Source: Acetobacter fallax
GTDB lineage: Bacteria > Pseudomonadota > Alphaproteobacteria > Acetobacterales > Acetobacteraceae
Length of the DNA stretch: 61,225 bases
Reading direction: 5' to 3'
Assembly: GCF_011516735.1 (NCBI RefSeq)
Contig: NZ_WOSX01000021.1
Span: 1 to 61,225 of the forward strand
Shown here: positions 34,079 to 43,662 of the stretch, in pieces
How positions within the stretch are numbered: position 1 is the first letter of the stretch
Layout of the letters: each line of letters begins with the position of its first letter
Made by a program: the position numbers and the translations under genes
The notes under the pieces: generated by a model
Seen by the model: the letters and a program-made list of their open reading frames with translations, nothing else
Database searches by the model: none
Told to the model about the DNA's origin: nothing

Positions 34079-35973
34079 ACGGCAGAGCGCAGGTCACCGA
34101 GTGTCTTCAGCACCGAGGCACCATACCTCTCCAGCTTTGAACCACCGACTCCCTTGATCCGCCCGAGTTCACTCAGTGAGCCGGGGGCCTCAAGAGCGAT
34201 GTCACGCAGTGTCGCATCATGGAAAATGACGTAAGGCGGAATTTCCTGTTCCCGTGCTTCATCACGGCGCCACTGCCTGAGCGCATCGAATCGCACACGA
34301 GCCTCTTCGGGCAGATCCTCGGCAACGGAGCCTCCCCGGCTTCCACGATTACTGCTGGCGTCGGCCTGAACAGCATCCTCACGAAGCCGGACATCTTCCT
34401 CGCCGCGCAGAATCGGACGCGCGACATCCTCGTTCAGCATCAGTCCGCCATGCTCATTCCCCATCATCAGAGCTCCGCGCGCAATGAGTTGCCGGACCAC
34501 CCCGCGCCAGAAACTCTCGCTGCGATCCTTGCCGATGCCCCAGACCGACAGACGATCATGCCCGTTTCTGGTCGCCGGCTCAGAAACCTTCCCGCGCAGC
34601 ACGCCAATGACATGAAGCGCACCAAAACGCTGTCCGGTACGGTAGATCGCTGAAAGAAGCATGCGGGCTGCTTCCGTTCCATCGAACGTCGGCACCGGGT
34701 TACGGCAGTTATCGCAATGGCCACATGGCTCGTTCATCGTTTCGCCGAAACAGGCCAGCAGAGCCCGTGTACGGCAGGACGTTGCCTCCGTTAACGCAAT
34801 CATTGCCTCCAGGCGCGAACGCATGACCCGCTTTTCACTATCGGGTGCTGCTGACTGGTCCAGCCAGTACCGGGCGCGGGTCATATCTTCGCCGCCATAA
34901 AGCAGCAGAGTGTCAGATGGCAGTCCGTCACGTCCGGCGCGTCCGATCTGCTGGTAATAAGCTTCCGGCGAGGACGGCATATCGAGGTGAATGACCGCCC
35001 GTACATCCGGGCGGTCGATCCCCATACCGAATGCGATTGTCGCGACCATCACAATCGGTTCACCAGACCGAAAACGATGCAAGGCGGCGCGTTTCTCAAT
35101 CGGCGACAACCCGGCGTGGAAGGCGCAGGCGGGCCACCCTTTTTCACGAAGGGATGCGGCAACACGCTCGGTGCGGGCTCGCGAGCCGCAATAGACGATA
35201 CTGGCTTCCCCCTGATGGCGTTCAAGCGCGGATACGACCTGCTTCATTTCACTGCCTTTTGGCCGGGCAGCAATGATCAGATTAGGTCGGTGAAAACTTG
35301 CCGAGAGAACCACAGCATGGGGCATTGCGAGAGCCGCAAGAATATCGTCTCTCGTCCGGGGGTCGGCAGTGGCAGTCAGAGCTATGCGTGGCACGCCAGG
35401 AAAATGCTGAGGCAGGGTTTCGAGCGCACGATATTCCGGCCGGAACTCGTGTCCCCAGGCCGAAATACAGTGGGCTTCATCGATCGCAATCACGGAAATC
35501 TGCAAGCGCGAGAGACGACCGAGAGTTCCGGGAGACAATAGCCTCTCAGGCGAAACGTAAAGAATGTCGATCAGTCCGGCAGCAAGCTCGGCCCGGATAC
35601 GGGACGACTCATCGCTTTCCAGCTCGGAGTGCAGAGCGGCCGCATTCACACCGAGTTGACGCAAAGCCGCGACCTGATCGTCCATCAGAGCAATAAGCGG
35701 AGAGACGACAAGACCCATACCGGGACGACACAATGCGGGAAGCTGATAGCAAATGCTTTTCCCGCCGCCGGTTGGCATCAGAACCAGCGTATCTTCACCA
35801 GCCATCACACGGCTGACCGCTCTCTCCTGCAACCCACGAAATGCCGGAAATCCGAAGACACGACCGAGCACATCAATGGGTGTCAGCCCGACAAACCGGT
35901 CACGACCGGCTTTTTGCCGCACGGTAGTGTCGTGCGCTACGATCTGCTCTTCAGGATGTTCTGTATCCGACAC
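34075..35973 (-). CDS. recQ: ATP-dependent DNA helicase RecQ
   Basis: RecQ is a 3'-5' helicase in recombination and fork repair. The helicase motifs are complete: LMPTGGGKSICYQLPAL (Walker A), IAIDEAHCISAWGHEFRPEY, and QQIGRAGRDG. The zinc site is CRTRALLACFGE...CGHCDNC, and a C-terminal HRDC domain (residues about 560-632, ELGRIKGVGGSKLERYG) is present. The length of 632 residues is normal. It overlaps glpR by four bases and follows the OmpA-like gene by nine. Confidence 0.95.
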   Translation of the reverse strand: MSDTEHPEEQIVAHDTTVRQKAGRDRFVGLTPIDVLGRVFGFPAFRGLQERAVSRVMAGEDTLVLMPTGGGKSICYQLPALCRPGMGLVVSPLIALMDDQVAALRQLGVNAAALHSELESDESSRIRAELAAGLIDILYVSPERLLSPGTLGRLSRLQISVIAIDEAHCISAWGHEFRPEYRALETLPQHFPGVPRIALTATADPRTRDDILAALAMPHAVVLSASFHRPNLIIAARPKGSEMKQVVSALERHQGEASIVYCGSRARTERVAASLREKGWPACAFHAGLSPIEKRAALHRFRSGEPIVMVATIAFGMGIDRPDVRAVIHLDMPSSPEAYYQQIGRAGRDGLPSDTLLLYGGEDMTRARYWLDQSAAPDSEKRVMRSRLEAMIALTEATSCRTRALLACFGETMNEPCGHCDNCRNPVPTFDGTEAARMLLSAIYRTGQRFGALHVIGVLRGKVSEPATRNGHDRLSVWGIGKDRSESFWRGVVRQLIARGALMMGNEHGGLMLNEDVARPILRGEEDVRLREDAVQADASSNRGSRGGSVAEDLPEEARVRFDALRQWRRDEAREQEIPPYVIFHDATLRDIALEAPGSLSELGRIKGVGGSKLERYGASVLKTLGDLRSAV

Positions 35974-35982
35974 GAAATGATG

Positions 35983-36360
35983 TCAGGATGAAGAAACAAG
36001 TTCAATCTCAACCCGGCGGGATCCGACCACGCCATCGGCGTTTGATGGCGCGCGTGGCTTCTGCAGAATACGGTTGACCGGAACTCCGTCTGCTACCAGT
36101 TGCTGTGCCACAACTTTGGCCCGGTCGATTGCGAGCAGTTCATCAGCGGACAAATCGCCACCATTGCGGGCATAACCTTCGACTTCCACCATCAGGTTCG
36201 GTCTGCGAGCTGACCAGGAAGCCGCTTCCGCGACGACGTTCTTTGCCGAATCATCAAGCGCGGTCGAGCCGCCTCCAAAGAACACGACATATTGTCTGCC
36301 TGGCCCCGTCGCACAGCCGGCGAGGAAGCAGAGGCCAACGACAGGAAGCAGCCGACGCAT
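35983..36360 (-). CDS. Small OmpA-domain lipoprotein
   Basis: A 125-residue protein with a signal peptide and lipobox LAGC (Cys15), then a compact OmpA/Pal-like peptidoglycan-binding domain. Visible elements are YVVFFGGGSTALDDSAK, then VEVEGYARNGG with the IDRAKVVAQQLVADGVP helix and SRRVEIEL ending. In the usual OmpA motif a His-Ala or Thr-Asp pair occurs near GHTD; here it reads GYAR, so ligand binding may differ. ATG at 36360 has AGGAG eight bases upstream (an in-frame TTG at 36363 is adjacent). It precedes recQ by nine bases. Confidence 0.75.
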   Translation of the reverse strand: MRRLLPVVGLCFLAGCATGPGRQYVVFFGGGSTALDDSAKNVVAEAASWSARRPNLMVEVEGYARNGGDLSADELLAIDRAKVVAQQLVADGVPVNRILQKPRAPSNADGVVGSRRVEIELVSSS

Positions 36361-36476
36361 CAAGAATCTCCTGAGGGAGGAATGAGGTTCCGATCCGGCC
36401 AGTCACTGGCAGGACACCGATATGTTTTCGTGCCTGCACAGGCGTGCCACGTCAACAAGACTAACCAGGCGCGCAA

Positions 36477-38219
36477 TCACGCTGTGGCGGCAGAGGCTCT
36501 GCCGCCCGAAATCCGCCACACCCGGTCCAGTTGCTCCACACCTGTCAGACGATGCGCTATGAGCAGGACAGTGCGATGAGCAGCAACGACATTCAGTGTC
36601 CGGAAAAAATCCTGTTCAGTCTGCGCATCAAGCCCGGTCGCCGGTTCATCAAGAACGAGAATGGGCGCATCCGACAAGAGAGTGCGCGCCAGAGCAATCC
36701 TGCGTCCCTGCCCGCCGGAGACTTTAACGCCGCCCTCTCCAAGCCAGGTATCGAGCTGCCCCGGCAGATTTCTCACAAAATCGCCAATCGCAGCCTCATC
36801 AAGTGCACGCCACAAAGTGTCTTCCGATGCCTCCGGCGCGCCCAGAAGCAGATTATTCCGAATGGTGTCATCAAACAGATGAGTGGCCTGGGAAAGCCAG
36901 GCAATCTTCCTCCGCAGCCAGGTGTCCGGCAACGCTGCTATATCAACGCCTCCCAGCAGGATGCGTCCGCTCTGTGGAAATGCGGCCTTCAGCAACAGAG
37001 CTGCGACTGTAGATTTTCCCGCTCCTGACGACCCGAGAAGAGCAACTCTGGAACCCGCCGGGATCTCCAGAGAAAAATTCTCAAGCACCATCGGACGATC
37101 CGGCTGCCACCGAAAATTAATATCATCAAAACAGATATCAAAGCCCGTCGGCATCTCAGTAGTCTGTGGCACCGAAATGTGCGGGATATTCCGTTTTTCA
37201 GCGACGGCAACGACACGTCGCGCCGCAGCTCCCATATTTCCTGCCAGCATTCCGGCGCGAGTAAGTCCGGATGCGCTCTCAAATGCAGCCACAGTCAGAA
37301 ACAGTGCTCCAACCCCCTGCACTACCGGAATATGTGCAAATCCGACCCCTGAAATAGCAGCGAGTACCAGCAAAATGGCCAGCTGAGCGCAGAATTGCGA
37401 AACAATTCCGACGCAGGCCATGCGGGTGGAGAGCTGGGCCTGACGTCTCAGTAATGTGTCGTTATCCGCTGCAATACGGTCCAGCATCCGTCGGCTTGCT
37501 CCGAACGCCCGGATCTCACGCATACCACTGACCAGATCAAGCACGCCGACACGGAGCCCTGCCTGGGCACGATTCAGGGCACCACCTTCTTTTCTGCTCA
37601 GACGTGCCGCTGCCAGGGGAACAGCAAAAGCTGAGGCCGCGAACAGCACACCGACAAGTACCGCCAGCAGGAGGTTTACCCGCGCCAGAACAAGAATAAG
37701 GACGGGAAAGGTTATGCACGCACCCGCAAGAGGCAGGAGAATTCTGAGATAGAGCCCATCCAGCACTTCCACATCGGACACCAGACGGGAGAGCAGATCT
37801 CCGGCCCGGCGGAATCCCAGACCAGCGGCCGCGCCTTCAGCAAGAGACCGGAAGAACCAGACACGAAGTGTGGCAAGTGCCCGGAACATCGCATCGTGAG
37901 CAAAAAGCCGCTCGCCATAACGGAGCCCGACACGACTTATGCCCAGGATACGCAACGACACTGTTGTCACGACAATGACGCCCAGAGCGGCCCCAGCAAA
38001 TCTCAGGCCGGCACTGCTCATCAATGCCAGACCAGCCAGCACAGCCAGCAGCGACAGACCGAGACCGACCGCAAGACGGGCAGCATGGGGACGCCAGACC
38101 TCTACAATACTCCACAGTGCCGCGCGATCAGCACTTTCGCTCCGGCTTCGGCGCTCCGCAGAGCCACCTGATACTGAACCTCGCACAGATCGAATGTCCT
38201 TCACTGGCGAGCCGCTCAT
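36477..38219 (-). CDS. cydC: Thiol reductant ABC exporter subunit CydC
   Basis: The CydC half of the CydDC exporter, which moves glutathione or cysteine to the periplasm and is needed for cytochrome bd and c assembly. The 580-residue protein has an N-terminal six-helix ABC transmembrane domain and a C-terminal ATPase with Walker A (LLGSSGAGKST), signature (VSGGQGRRIALART) and Walker B (PILVLDEPATGLD). It starts by an ATGA overlap with cydD, so the pair is translationally coupled. cydAB are not in the window. Confidence 0.92.
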   Translation of the reverse strand: MSGSPVKDIRSVRGSVSGGSAERRSRSESADRAALWSIVEVWRPHAARLAVGLGLSLLAVLAGLALMSSAGLRFAGAALGVIVVTTVSLRILGISRVGLRYGERLFAHDAMFRALATLRVWFFRSLAEGAAAGLGFRRAGDLLSRLVSDVEVLDGLYLRILLPLAGACITFPVLILVLARVNLLLAVLVGVLFAASAFAVPLAAARLSRKEGGALNRAQAGLRVGVLDLVSGMREIRAFGASRRMLDRIAADNDTLLRRQAQLSTRMACVGIVSQFCAQLAILLVLAAISGVGFAHIPVVQGVGALFLTVAAFESASGLTRAGMLAGNMGAAARRVVAVAEKRNIPHISVPQTTEMPTGFDICFDDINFRWQPDRPMVLENFSLEIPAGSRVALLGSSGAGKSTVAALLLKAAFPQSGRILLGGVDIAALPDTWLRRKIAWLSQATHLFDDTIRNNLLLGAPEASEDTLWRALDEAAIGDFVRNLPGQLDTWLGEGGVKVSGGQGRRIALARTLLSDAPILVLDEPATGLDAQTEQDFFRTLNVVAAHRTVLLIAHRLTGVEQLDRVWRISGGRASAATA

Positions 38220-39943
38220 GCTGCCCCCTGTCGTGCCGTCACACGGCCATGCGCCAGATCGACACGGCGTCCACTGAACATGTGAACAGCTGTAGAATGG
38301 CTTGCGAGGATAACAGTGCGCTTCAGCGCCAGCCGTTTCAGACTTTCAAAAACATCAGCTTCCGTAACCGGATCAAGATAAGCCGTTGGCTCATCGAGCA
38401 GAAGAATCGGAGCATTTTTCAGATAAGCGCGCGCGATTGCGATACGCTGAGCCTGACCGCCGGAGAGACCGAAGCCGCCTTCGCCGATTACAGTCTCAAG
38501 TCCATCAGGCAGATCAGGAAGAAAGCGGTCGACTGCTGAAGACCGCAGAGCAGCGGCCATTTCTTCCGGCGTAGCATCCGGCTTCGCGAATGTAATATTT
38601 TCTTTAAGGGTACCGGCAAACAGCACCGGTCGCTGACCAATCCACGACGTCATTTTTGCAATAGCTTCAGGAACAATGGTCTGCATATCCGCACCATTGA
38701 ACGTGACGCGACCGCTGTCCGGCCTGATAAACCCCAGCAACAATTCCATGACAGTCGATTTACCGGCACCTGACGGACCGGCAAGCACCGTTGTTTCCCC
38801 GGCAGGGGCAATGAACGATACATGGTCCAGTGCCGGACCACGCGATGCATCCCAGGTAAAACACACGTCTTCAAAAGCGATCGTCACGCCATGCGCTTCA
38901 ACCGTGCGCACCGGCTGTCCCCCCGTCACCGATTGTGGTTCTGGAAGGGCAAGGATTTCGGCAGCCGCTCCCTGAGCAAGAGCCCGGTCCTGATAGGCGA
39001 GCGCCAGTCCACGGAACGGAGCAAAGAATTCAGGAACGATCAGAAGAGCAAAGAGACTGTTGATCACAAGACGCAGAAGATTCTGGCGATCCGCATCATC
39101 TGCCGCTGCGAGGGCGTGATGACCGTCGGCCAGGGCGATCGCGATCAGAGCAATAATCATCGCGCAATCAATGGACGCCGACGAAAGAAACGCCACCCGC
39201 AGAATTTTCATCGTCCGAACGCGAAGATCATCAGCAGCTTCAGCGAGACGCGCAGTTTCTTCGTCAGCACGTCCGGATAAAACGATTGTCGCGATCCCCC
39301 TGATGCGATCCAGGAAGCGGGCCTGAAGGCGCGTCATTGCAAGAAACTGATTGCGAGAGGCCACGGCGGCACCGATTCCGAACACGGCCTGCGCCACCGG
39401 CACTGCGGCACCACACAGCCCAAGGATCAGAGCAGCTCGTGGCTGCACCCAGAGCACGGACAGAAACAGACAGAAAGGAGAAGCTATCCACAGAACGGAT
39501 GCGGGAGCCCAGCGGGCAAAATACCCGTCCAGAGCCTCAATCCGGTCAACCGCCAGAGCAGCAAGAGCACCACTATGCGTCTGCCGGAGAACAGCGGGCC
39601 CGGCTCCGACAATCGAGGACAGCACTTCACTACGCAAACGTCTGCGAGCGGCGCGCCCTGCCGCCGCCGAGGAAATTTCACTGGTGGCGTTCACGGCCAT
39701 GCGCGTAAGCGCGGCACCGATAAACCCTGCGAATGGCCATATCGGAACCTCACCGGACACCACGCCTCCTGCAGGAAGCAGCGTCGTAAGGGCCGGGCCA
39801 AGAATATTTGCAATGCACCAGATCTGCACAACAGCCAGCAGACTCGACACCACACCCAGGAAAATAGACGGCCGGGCCATACGCAGGCCAAGGCGCGCCT
39901 GCGCACGGGTCCAGGCCCGGATCGCCGCCTTGCTCTCGTTCAT
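38216..39943 (-). CDS. cydD: Thiol reductant ABC exporter subunit CydD
   Basis: Partner of CydC, 575 residues. The transmembrane domain fills the first 330 residues, with an unusually Ala-rich N-terminus (RMARPSIFLGVVSSLLAVV). The ATPase domain has LAGPSGAGKSTV, GLSGGQAQRIAIARAYL and LLLDEPTAYLDP. First gene of the pair; it begins about 107 bases after the kinase gene's stop, on the same strand. Confidence 0.92.
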   Translation of the reverse strand: MNESKAAIRAWTRAQARLGLRMARPSIFLGVVSSLLAVVQIWCIANILGPALTTLLPAGGVVSGEVPIWPFAGFIGAALTRMAVNATSEISSAAAGRAARRRLRSEVLSSIVGAGPAVLRQTHSGALAALAVDRIEALDGYFARWAPASVLWIASPFCLFLSVLWVQPRAALILGLCGAAVPVAQAVFGIGAAVASRNQFLAMTRLQARFLDRIRGIATIVLSGRADEETARLAEAADDLRVRTMKILRVAFLSSASIDCAMIIALIAIALADGHHALAAADDADRQNLLRLVINSLFALLIVPEFFAPFRGLALAYQDRALAQGAAAEILALPEPQSVTGGQPVRTVEAHGVTIAFEDVCFTWDASRGPALDHVSFIAPAGETTVLAGPSGAGKSTVMELLLGFIRPDSGRVTFNGADMQTIVPEAIAKMTSWIGQRPVLFAGTLKENITFAKPDATPEEMAAALRSSAVDRFLPDLPDGLETVIGEGGFGLSGGQAQRIAIARAYLKNAPILLLDEPTAYLDPVTEADVFESLKRLALKRTVILASHSTAVHMFSGRRVDLAHGRVTARQGAA

Positions 39944-40050
39944 GTGTCCTCTATATCGAAGACAGTCCCGTCAAAACAGGGCCTATCACGCGATACAGTG
40001 TCCTTCGCTCCTCATTGGCGCGCGGATCAGCTATCGCTTCTCGTCGCATC

Positions 40051-41877
40051 TCACATTGCGCCGCGGGATGATGGGACGGGGCATTCAACAATGAATCGCG
40101 TTCCGTCACCCTCATCGACCTGCAGGCGAGCTGATATTTGCCGGGCAAACCCGCGAATCAGATGCAGACCGATTCCCTCGCGTTCATCATTTCCGGAAGA
40201 AGCCGAAAGGCCTATTCCATCATCTGCGATAATCAGCGTCACAACATCTTTCTGACGCGTCATCGATATCGAAATCGTTCCGTGACGATTTCCTGGAAAA
40301 GCAAATTTCAGAGCATTGAAAACTACTTCCGACACAATAAGAGCAATCGACGTTGCCTGATCCGGAGGCAACACGACATCGCCGGCGTCCAGGTGCATTG
40401 TAATACGTGATTGCACGTCGTGCCCGGCGGCATTCAGAAGCTGCGCGCTGAGTTCAGAAAGAAAGCTGCTCATGTTGAGGCTTTCGAGCTCGCCTTCAAC
40501 GTAGAGATGCCTGTGCAGCGTCTCCAGAGTTCTTACGCGGCCACGTGCCAGCATAAACTCAAGCCGAACGTCATCATCCCTGATTCGGCTGCCCTGCAAA
40601 CTGAGCAGTGATGCCACGATCTGAAGATTATTTTTTACGCGATGATGAATCTCTCCCAGAAGTACTTTTTGATGCTCCAGTGCCTTACGGAGTTCCTGCT
40701 CCCGTCTCGCAAGGCGGCGAGTAGCTGTCCCGAAAGCCCACGCAAGCTTTCGATACTCCTGTGGCGCTGCCAGACTGATCGCCGCGTCGAATATGCCAGT
40801 TCGCTCCCATTCCTGAACGGCTTCGGTCAGTCGCCGCAACGGAGAAATGACAAGACGGTGTCCGGCAATCATGACGCCTGCAAGACCAGCCAGCAGCAGA
40901 CTGAGCACCATGACAATCCAGATGCCAAGCACCCACATCGTCCGCGTTTCCTGCGGGAGGCGGGTCGCTTCGACAACAACCATCCCCATTCCGCCAACGG
41001 GACCATAAGCATAATAACGACTGGCTACCTGCAGGGCGGCCCTGCCAAGAACATCTTCGGAACTACGCTGATTTAGCCTGTGAATAGTCGCGTCATCCGG
41101 CGCCACCCAGCCACAATCCGGACAGAAGGACACAAGGCTTCCATCTCGGGAGACAAGCCAGGCATGGGCATTGCTCATCAACTGGGGCGCGCTGCCTCCG
41201 TTCGGCGGAAAATGGCTCTGAGCGGCGACAGCCGTCTGATCCAATGGTTCAATCGCGATCAGAAAATCCTGTTTTCCATCGTTTTTACCGGAAGGCGCTG
41301 CGGAGAGCGGAACACGGACACTGAGATAAGGACGCCCTTTATCAACCCATATAAAAGCGAATTTTCCGGGAGGAACCACAGAACGCGCTCCCCCTTCACA
41401 GGCTTCAAATGAGCCGGAAGTCGTTGTCAGCCGATGTGCGATACCGCCCTGCGCATCCAGAACAGCCAGAAGGCAATAACGCATTCCGCTTGCAGACTGC
41501 GCCAGTTGCAGGAGGCGTCGGGCGGATTCGTCATCCACCATCGATTCGCTGAGCGTCTCAAGCATTGCGGTCGTGCGCTCAGCATCATGCCGCAGATGCC
41601 GGTCAATTTCCCGAACCGCATCCTCACTGCGTATTTCGCTGCTCCGGGACAGGTTGGCGTAGTCCTGCCAGATCAGAACAGTTCCCAGTACAGCCACAGG
41701 CAACACCGAACCAATGATAATGGTCGCCATCCGGGCCCTGACGGAATCGAACAATCGGGCAAAATGAAAAACGAGACGCAACCTGAAACTCTGACGTTTC
41801 TGTGCTGTCTGCTCGCCCGAAACCACTTTCATGACACGCGAACCGCCTCTGGCGTCAGGAGCGCCACCCGAGTTCAT
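40051..41877 (-). CDS. Sensor histidine kinase of the HWE/HisKA_2 type (PhyK-like)
   Basis: A 608-residue membrane kinase. A first membrane helix (MATIIIGSVLPVAVLGTVLIW) is followed by a periplasmic sensor domain of about 270 residues with a CPDC pair, a second helix (MWVLGIWIVMVLSLLLAGLAGVMIAG) and a HAMP-like linker. The phosphoacceptor helix is ALEHQKVLLGEIHHRVKNNLQ and the ATPase domain contains ADDGIGLS and GIGLHLIRGFA. EIHHRVKNN is the mark of kinases that feed the PhyR/NepR stress switch. It is downstream of nepR on the same strand, so PhyR is its probable target. The start is uncertain (TTG 41913, ATG 41877 or 41832). Confidence 0.82.
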   Translation of the reverse strand: MNSGGAPDARGGSRVMKVVSGEQTAQKRQSFRLRLVFHFARLFDSVRARMATIIIGSVLPVAVLGTVLIWQDYANLSRSSEIRSEDAVREIDRHLRHDAERTTAMLETLSESMVDDESARRLLQLAQSASGMRYCLLAVLDAQGGIAHRLTTTSGSFEACEGGARSVVPPGKFAFIWVDKGRPYLSVRVPLSAAPSGKNDGKQDFLIAIEPLDQTAVAAQSHFPPNGGSAPQLMSNAHAWLVSRDGSLVSFCPDCGWVAPDDATIHRLNQRSSEDVLGRAALQVASRYYAYGPVGGMGMVVVEATRLPQETRTMWVLGIWIVMVLSLLLAGLAGVMIAGHRLVISPLRRLTEAVQEWERTGIFDAAISLAAPQEYRKLAWAFGTATRRLARREQELRKALEHQKVLLGEIHHRVKNNLQIVASLLSLQGSRIRDDDVRLEFMLARGRVRTLETLHRHLYVEGELESLNMSSFLSELSAQLLNAAGHDVQSRITMHLDAGDVVLPPDQATSIALIVSEVVFNALKFAFPGNRHGTISISMTRQKDVVTLIIADDGIGLSASSGNDEREGIGLHLIRGFARQISARLQVDEGDGTRFIVECPVPSSRGAM

Positions 41878-41991
41878 GACAATCCGAAAATCCAGGATGT
41901 CTGCAAAATGCAAAGACTTCCGATAAGGACATGCACATCCAGCCGGCGCAAATCATCCGTGCGACATCGGAATTTTTTTTTGCGACGACCG

Positions 41992-42165
41992 TCATGAATC
42001 TTTATCTGCTTCAATAATTCTCAGAAGCTCTTCAGGGACAGGCTCCTTCGTTACATCATCAAAAAGTTGATGCAACCCGCGCCGGAGCCATAATTCAAAG
42101 GCATCGTCCCCTTTTTTCCTGCTTTTTTTCTTCGCAGTTACGGACTTTTCGTCCCTGGCCGACAT
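41992..42165 (-). CDS. nepR: Anti-sigma factor NepR
   Basis: NepR holds the EcfG sigma factor inactive until phosphorylated PhyR takes NepR away. The 57-residue protein has a basic N-terminus (TAKKKSRKKGDD) followed by the family core LWLRRGLHQLFDDVTKEPVPEELLRIIE. A longer version starting at 42231 adds 22 unconserved residues and is possible. It lies about 105 bases after the first EcfG-like gene and in the same direction. Confidence 0.88.
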   Translation of the reverse strand: MSARDEKSVTAKKKSRKKGDDAFELWLRRGLHQLFDDVTKEPVPEELLRIIEADKDS

Positions 42166-42270
42166 CGACAACCATCCCGGCAAATGTTCCAAAGGCTCCG
42201 GGCGCGATGCCGGGAAAGAATGGGTCACCATACCATACCCCGGCTTAAAGTTTTATTCCCTAAACTTTAC

Positions 42271-42855
42271 TCACCCATGCGAAACAGAGGGCCGCGCCGC
42301 GTTGCCGGCCATCTGGCGACGACCAACTTCCTCGCGCAAAGCAGACGCACGCTGACGCAGTCCGTCGTTTTCGGGAAGATCACCTGTCATCCAGGCTTCA
42401 AGCTGGCGACGAGCCCGGAATACACGGCTTTTCGCGGTACCAACCGCACATCCCGTCGACTCGGCAAGTTCCTGGTAGCTCATCCCCTGAAGCACAACCA
42501 GAATGAGCGCTTCCCGCTGATCATCCGGTAACCGGGCCAGTGCGTAACCCAGGTCTTTCACAGCCAGCCGATCCTCGTGATCAGCTTTGCTGGAGAGCAG
42601 TTCACCCGGCACATCATCAATATCAGCCGTCACACGCTGCTTACGCAGATCTGAGATAAACCGGTTACGAAGAATACGATGCATCCACGCCGCAAAGTTC
42701 GTTCCGGGAATGAAGCTGTCACGTGCATTCAGAGCATTGCACACTGCATCCTGAACCAGATCTTCGGACTGCGCGCGATTGCGGGTCAAAGCGAGTGCCT
42801 GAACGCGAAGCTTCGGCAGAATGGAAACGATCTGGGTATGAAATGTGTCAGCCAT
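42271..42855 (-). CDS. EcfG-type ECF sigma factor (1)
   Basis: A 194-residue sigma factor with sigma-2 (VVSILPKLRVQALALTRNRAQSEDLVQDAV, then FAAWMHRILRNRFISDLRK) and sigma-4 (LPDDQREALILVVLQGMSYQELAESTGCAVGTAKSRVFRAR) regions. The QGMSYQELAE and VGTAKSR motifs place it with the EcfG (ECF15-like) group that controls the alphaproteobacterial general stress response. ATG at 42855 has an AAGGGG eight bases upstream; the frame to 42909 is unconserved. It is directly upstream of nepR, the classic nepR-ecfG arrangement, but a second such factor is adjacent. Confidence 0.85.
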   Translation of the reverse strand: MADTFHTQIVSILPKLRVQALALTRNRAQSEDLVQDAVCNALNARDSFIPGTNFAAWMHRILRNRFISDLRKQRVTADIDDVPGELLSSKADHEDRLAVKDLGYALARLPDDQREALILVVLQGMSYQELAESTGCAVGTAKSRVFRARRQLEAWMTGDLPENDGLRQRASALREEVGRRQMAGNAARPSVSHG

Positions 42856-43011
42856 TATTTTTCCCCTTATTCTGACTAACCAATGAATGGGGCACGGCTT
42901 TGGTTGCATCTTCTCCGAAGAAAAACATCACGAAAACGAGAGGTTGATTTCCGTAGCAACCCGACAGATCGAATTCATCAGCGCGGAATGAAAGAGCCTT
43001 TCCGGCTTCGA

Positions 43012-43608
43012 TCAGCCAGAACCCGTTTCACTATCACGAAGGGCAACGAGGGCGGCGCGCGCCCGTGACACCCGGGCTTTCATTGTACCGACGGCGATAC
43101 CGCAGATCGCCGCAGCTTCCTCGTATGACATCCCCTGCGCTCCCACCAGCATCAGTGCTTCACGCAGAAGCGGCGACAACTGCCAGAGCATACGGTCCAG
43201 GTCGGATAACTGATAAGAATCTGCGGAAGGCGATGAGCCAATAGCGGCATCTGAGCTATATTCTTCAAGAACGATCTGCTCACGCTTGCGTCGGCGGCCC
43301 TGCTCGTAGAACAGATTACGCAGAATGGTAAACACCCACGCTTTCAGATTCGTTGCCGGATCAAACTGCGCCCGCGCCGCCAGAGCACGCATGATGGCCT
43401 CCTGTACGAGATCATCTGCGCGTGCGCGGTCACGGCTCAGGAACCTCGCAAAGGCTCGCAGTTCAGGCAACAGCCCGACAATTTCGTCACGAAACCAGGA
43501 AGGCGCACGAGCTTCTCCGGCTGTCGCGATGTCATCCGGCGCTTCTCCACGATCGACATCGGCCGCAGCACTCAGAAGACAAGCCCTTTTCTGATCATGC
43601 TCACCCAT
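43012..43608 (-). CDS. EcfG-type ECF sigma factor (2)
   Basis: A 198-residue sigma factor with an N-terminal extension of about 35 residues, then FRDEIVGLLPELRAFARFLSRDRARADDLVQEAIMRAL, WVFTILRNLFYEQGRRRKRE, and a sigma-4 region with LVGAQGMSYEEAAAICGIAVGTMKARVSRAR. It differs from the neighbour in sequence, so it is not a recent duplicate. Both match EcfG-like consensus; this one is more like the classic EcfG. Divergent from phyR by 54 bases and upstream of sigma factor 1 by about 156. Which one NepR binds is not decidable here. Confidence 0.85.
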   Translation of the reverse strand: MGEHDQKRACLLSAAADVDRGEAPDDIATAGEARAPSWFRDEIVGLLPELRAFARFLSRDRARADDLVQEAIMRALAARAQFDPATNLKAWVFTILRNLFYEQGRRRKREQIVLEEYSSDAAIGSSPSADSYQLSDLDRMLWQLSPLLREALMLVGAQGMSYEEAAAICGIAVGTMKARVSRARAALVALRDSETGSG

Positions 43609-43662
43609 GCCAACTTAATACCGCCTGTCATTTCGGTTTCTGCCGCGTAAGGAAGATCTACG

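Noticed and set aside
42160..42190. GGAAC upstream of nepR on the minus strand.
   Set aside because: The expected CGTT at 16-17 bases is not there, and it would overlap the nepR start.
43440..43463. GGAAC followed 15-16 bases later by AGTT, an EcfG-promoter-like pair reading toward phyR.
   Set aside because: It lies inside the second sigma factor gene, 200 bases from phyR, and the -10 half is imperfect; chance is likely.
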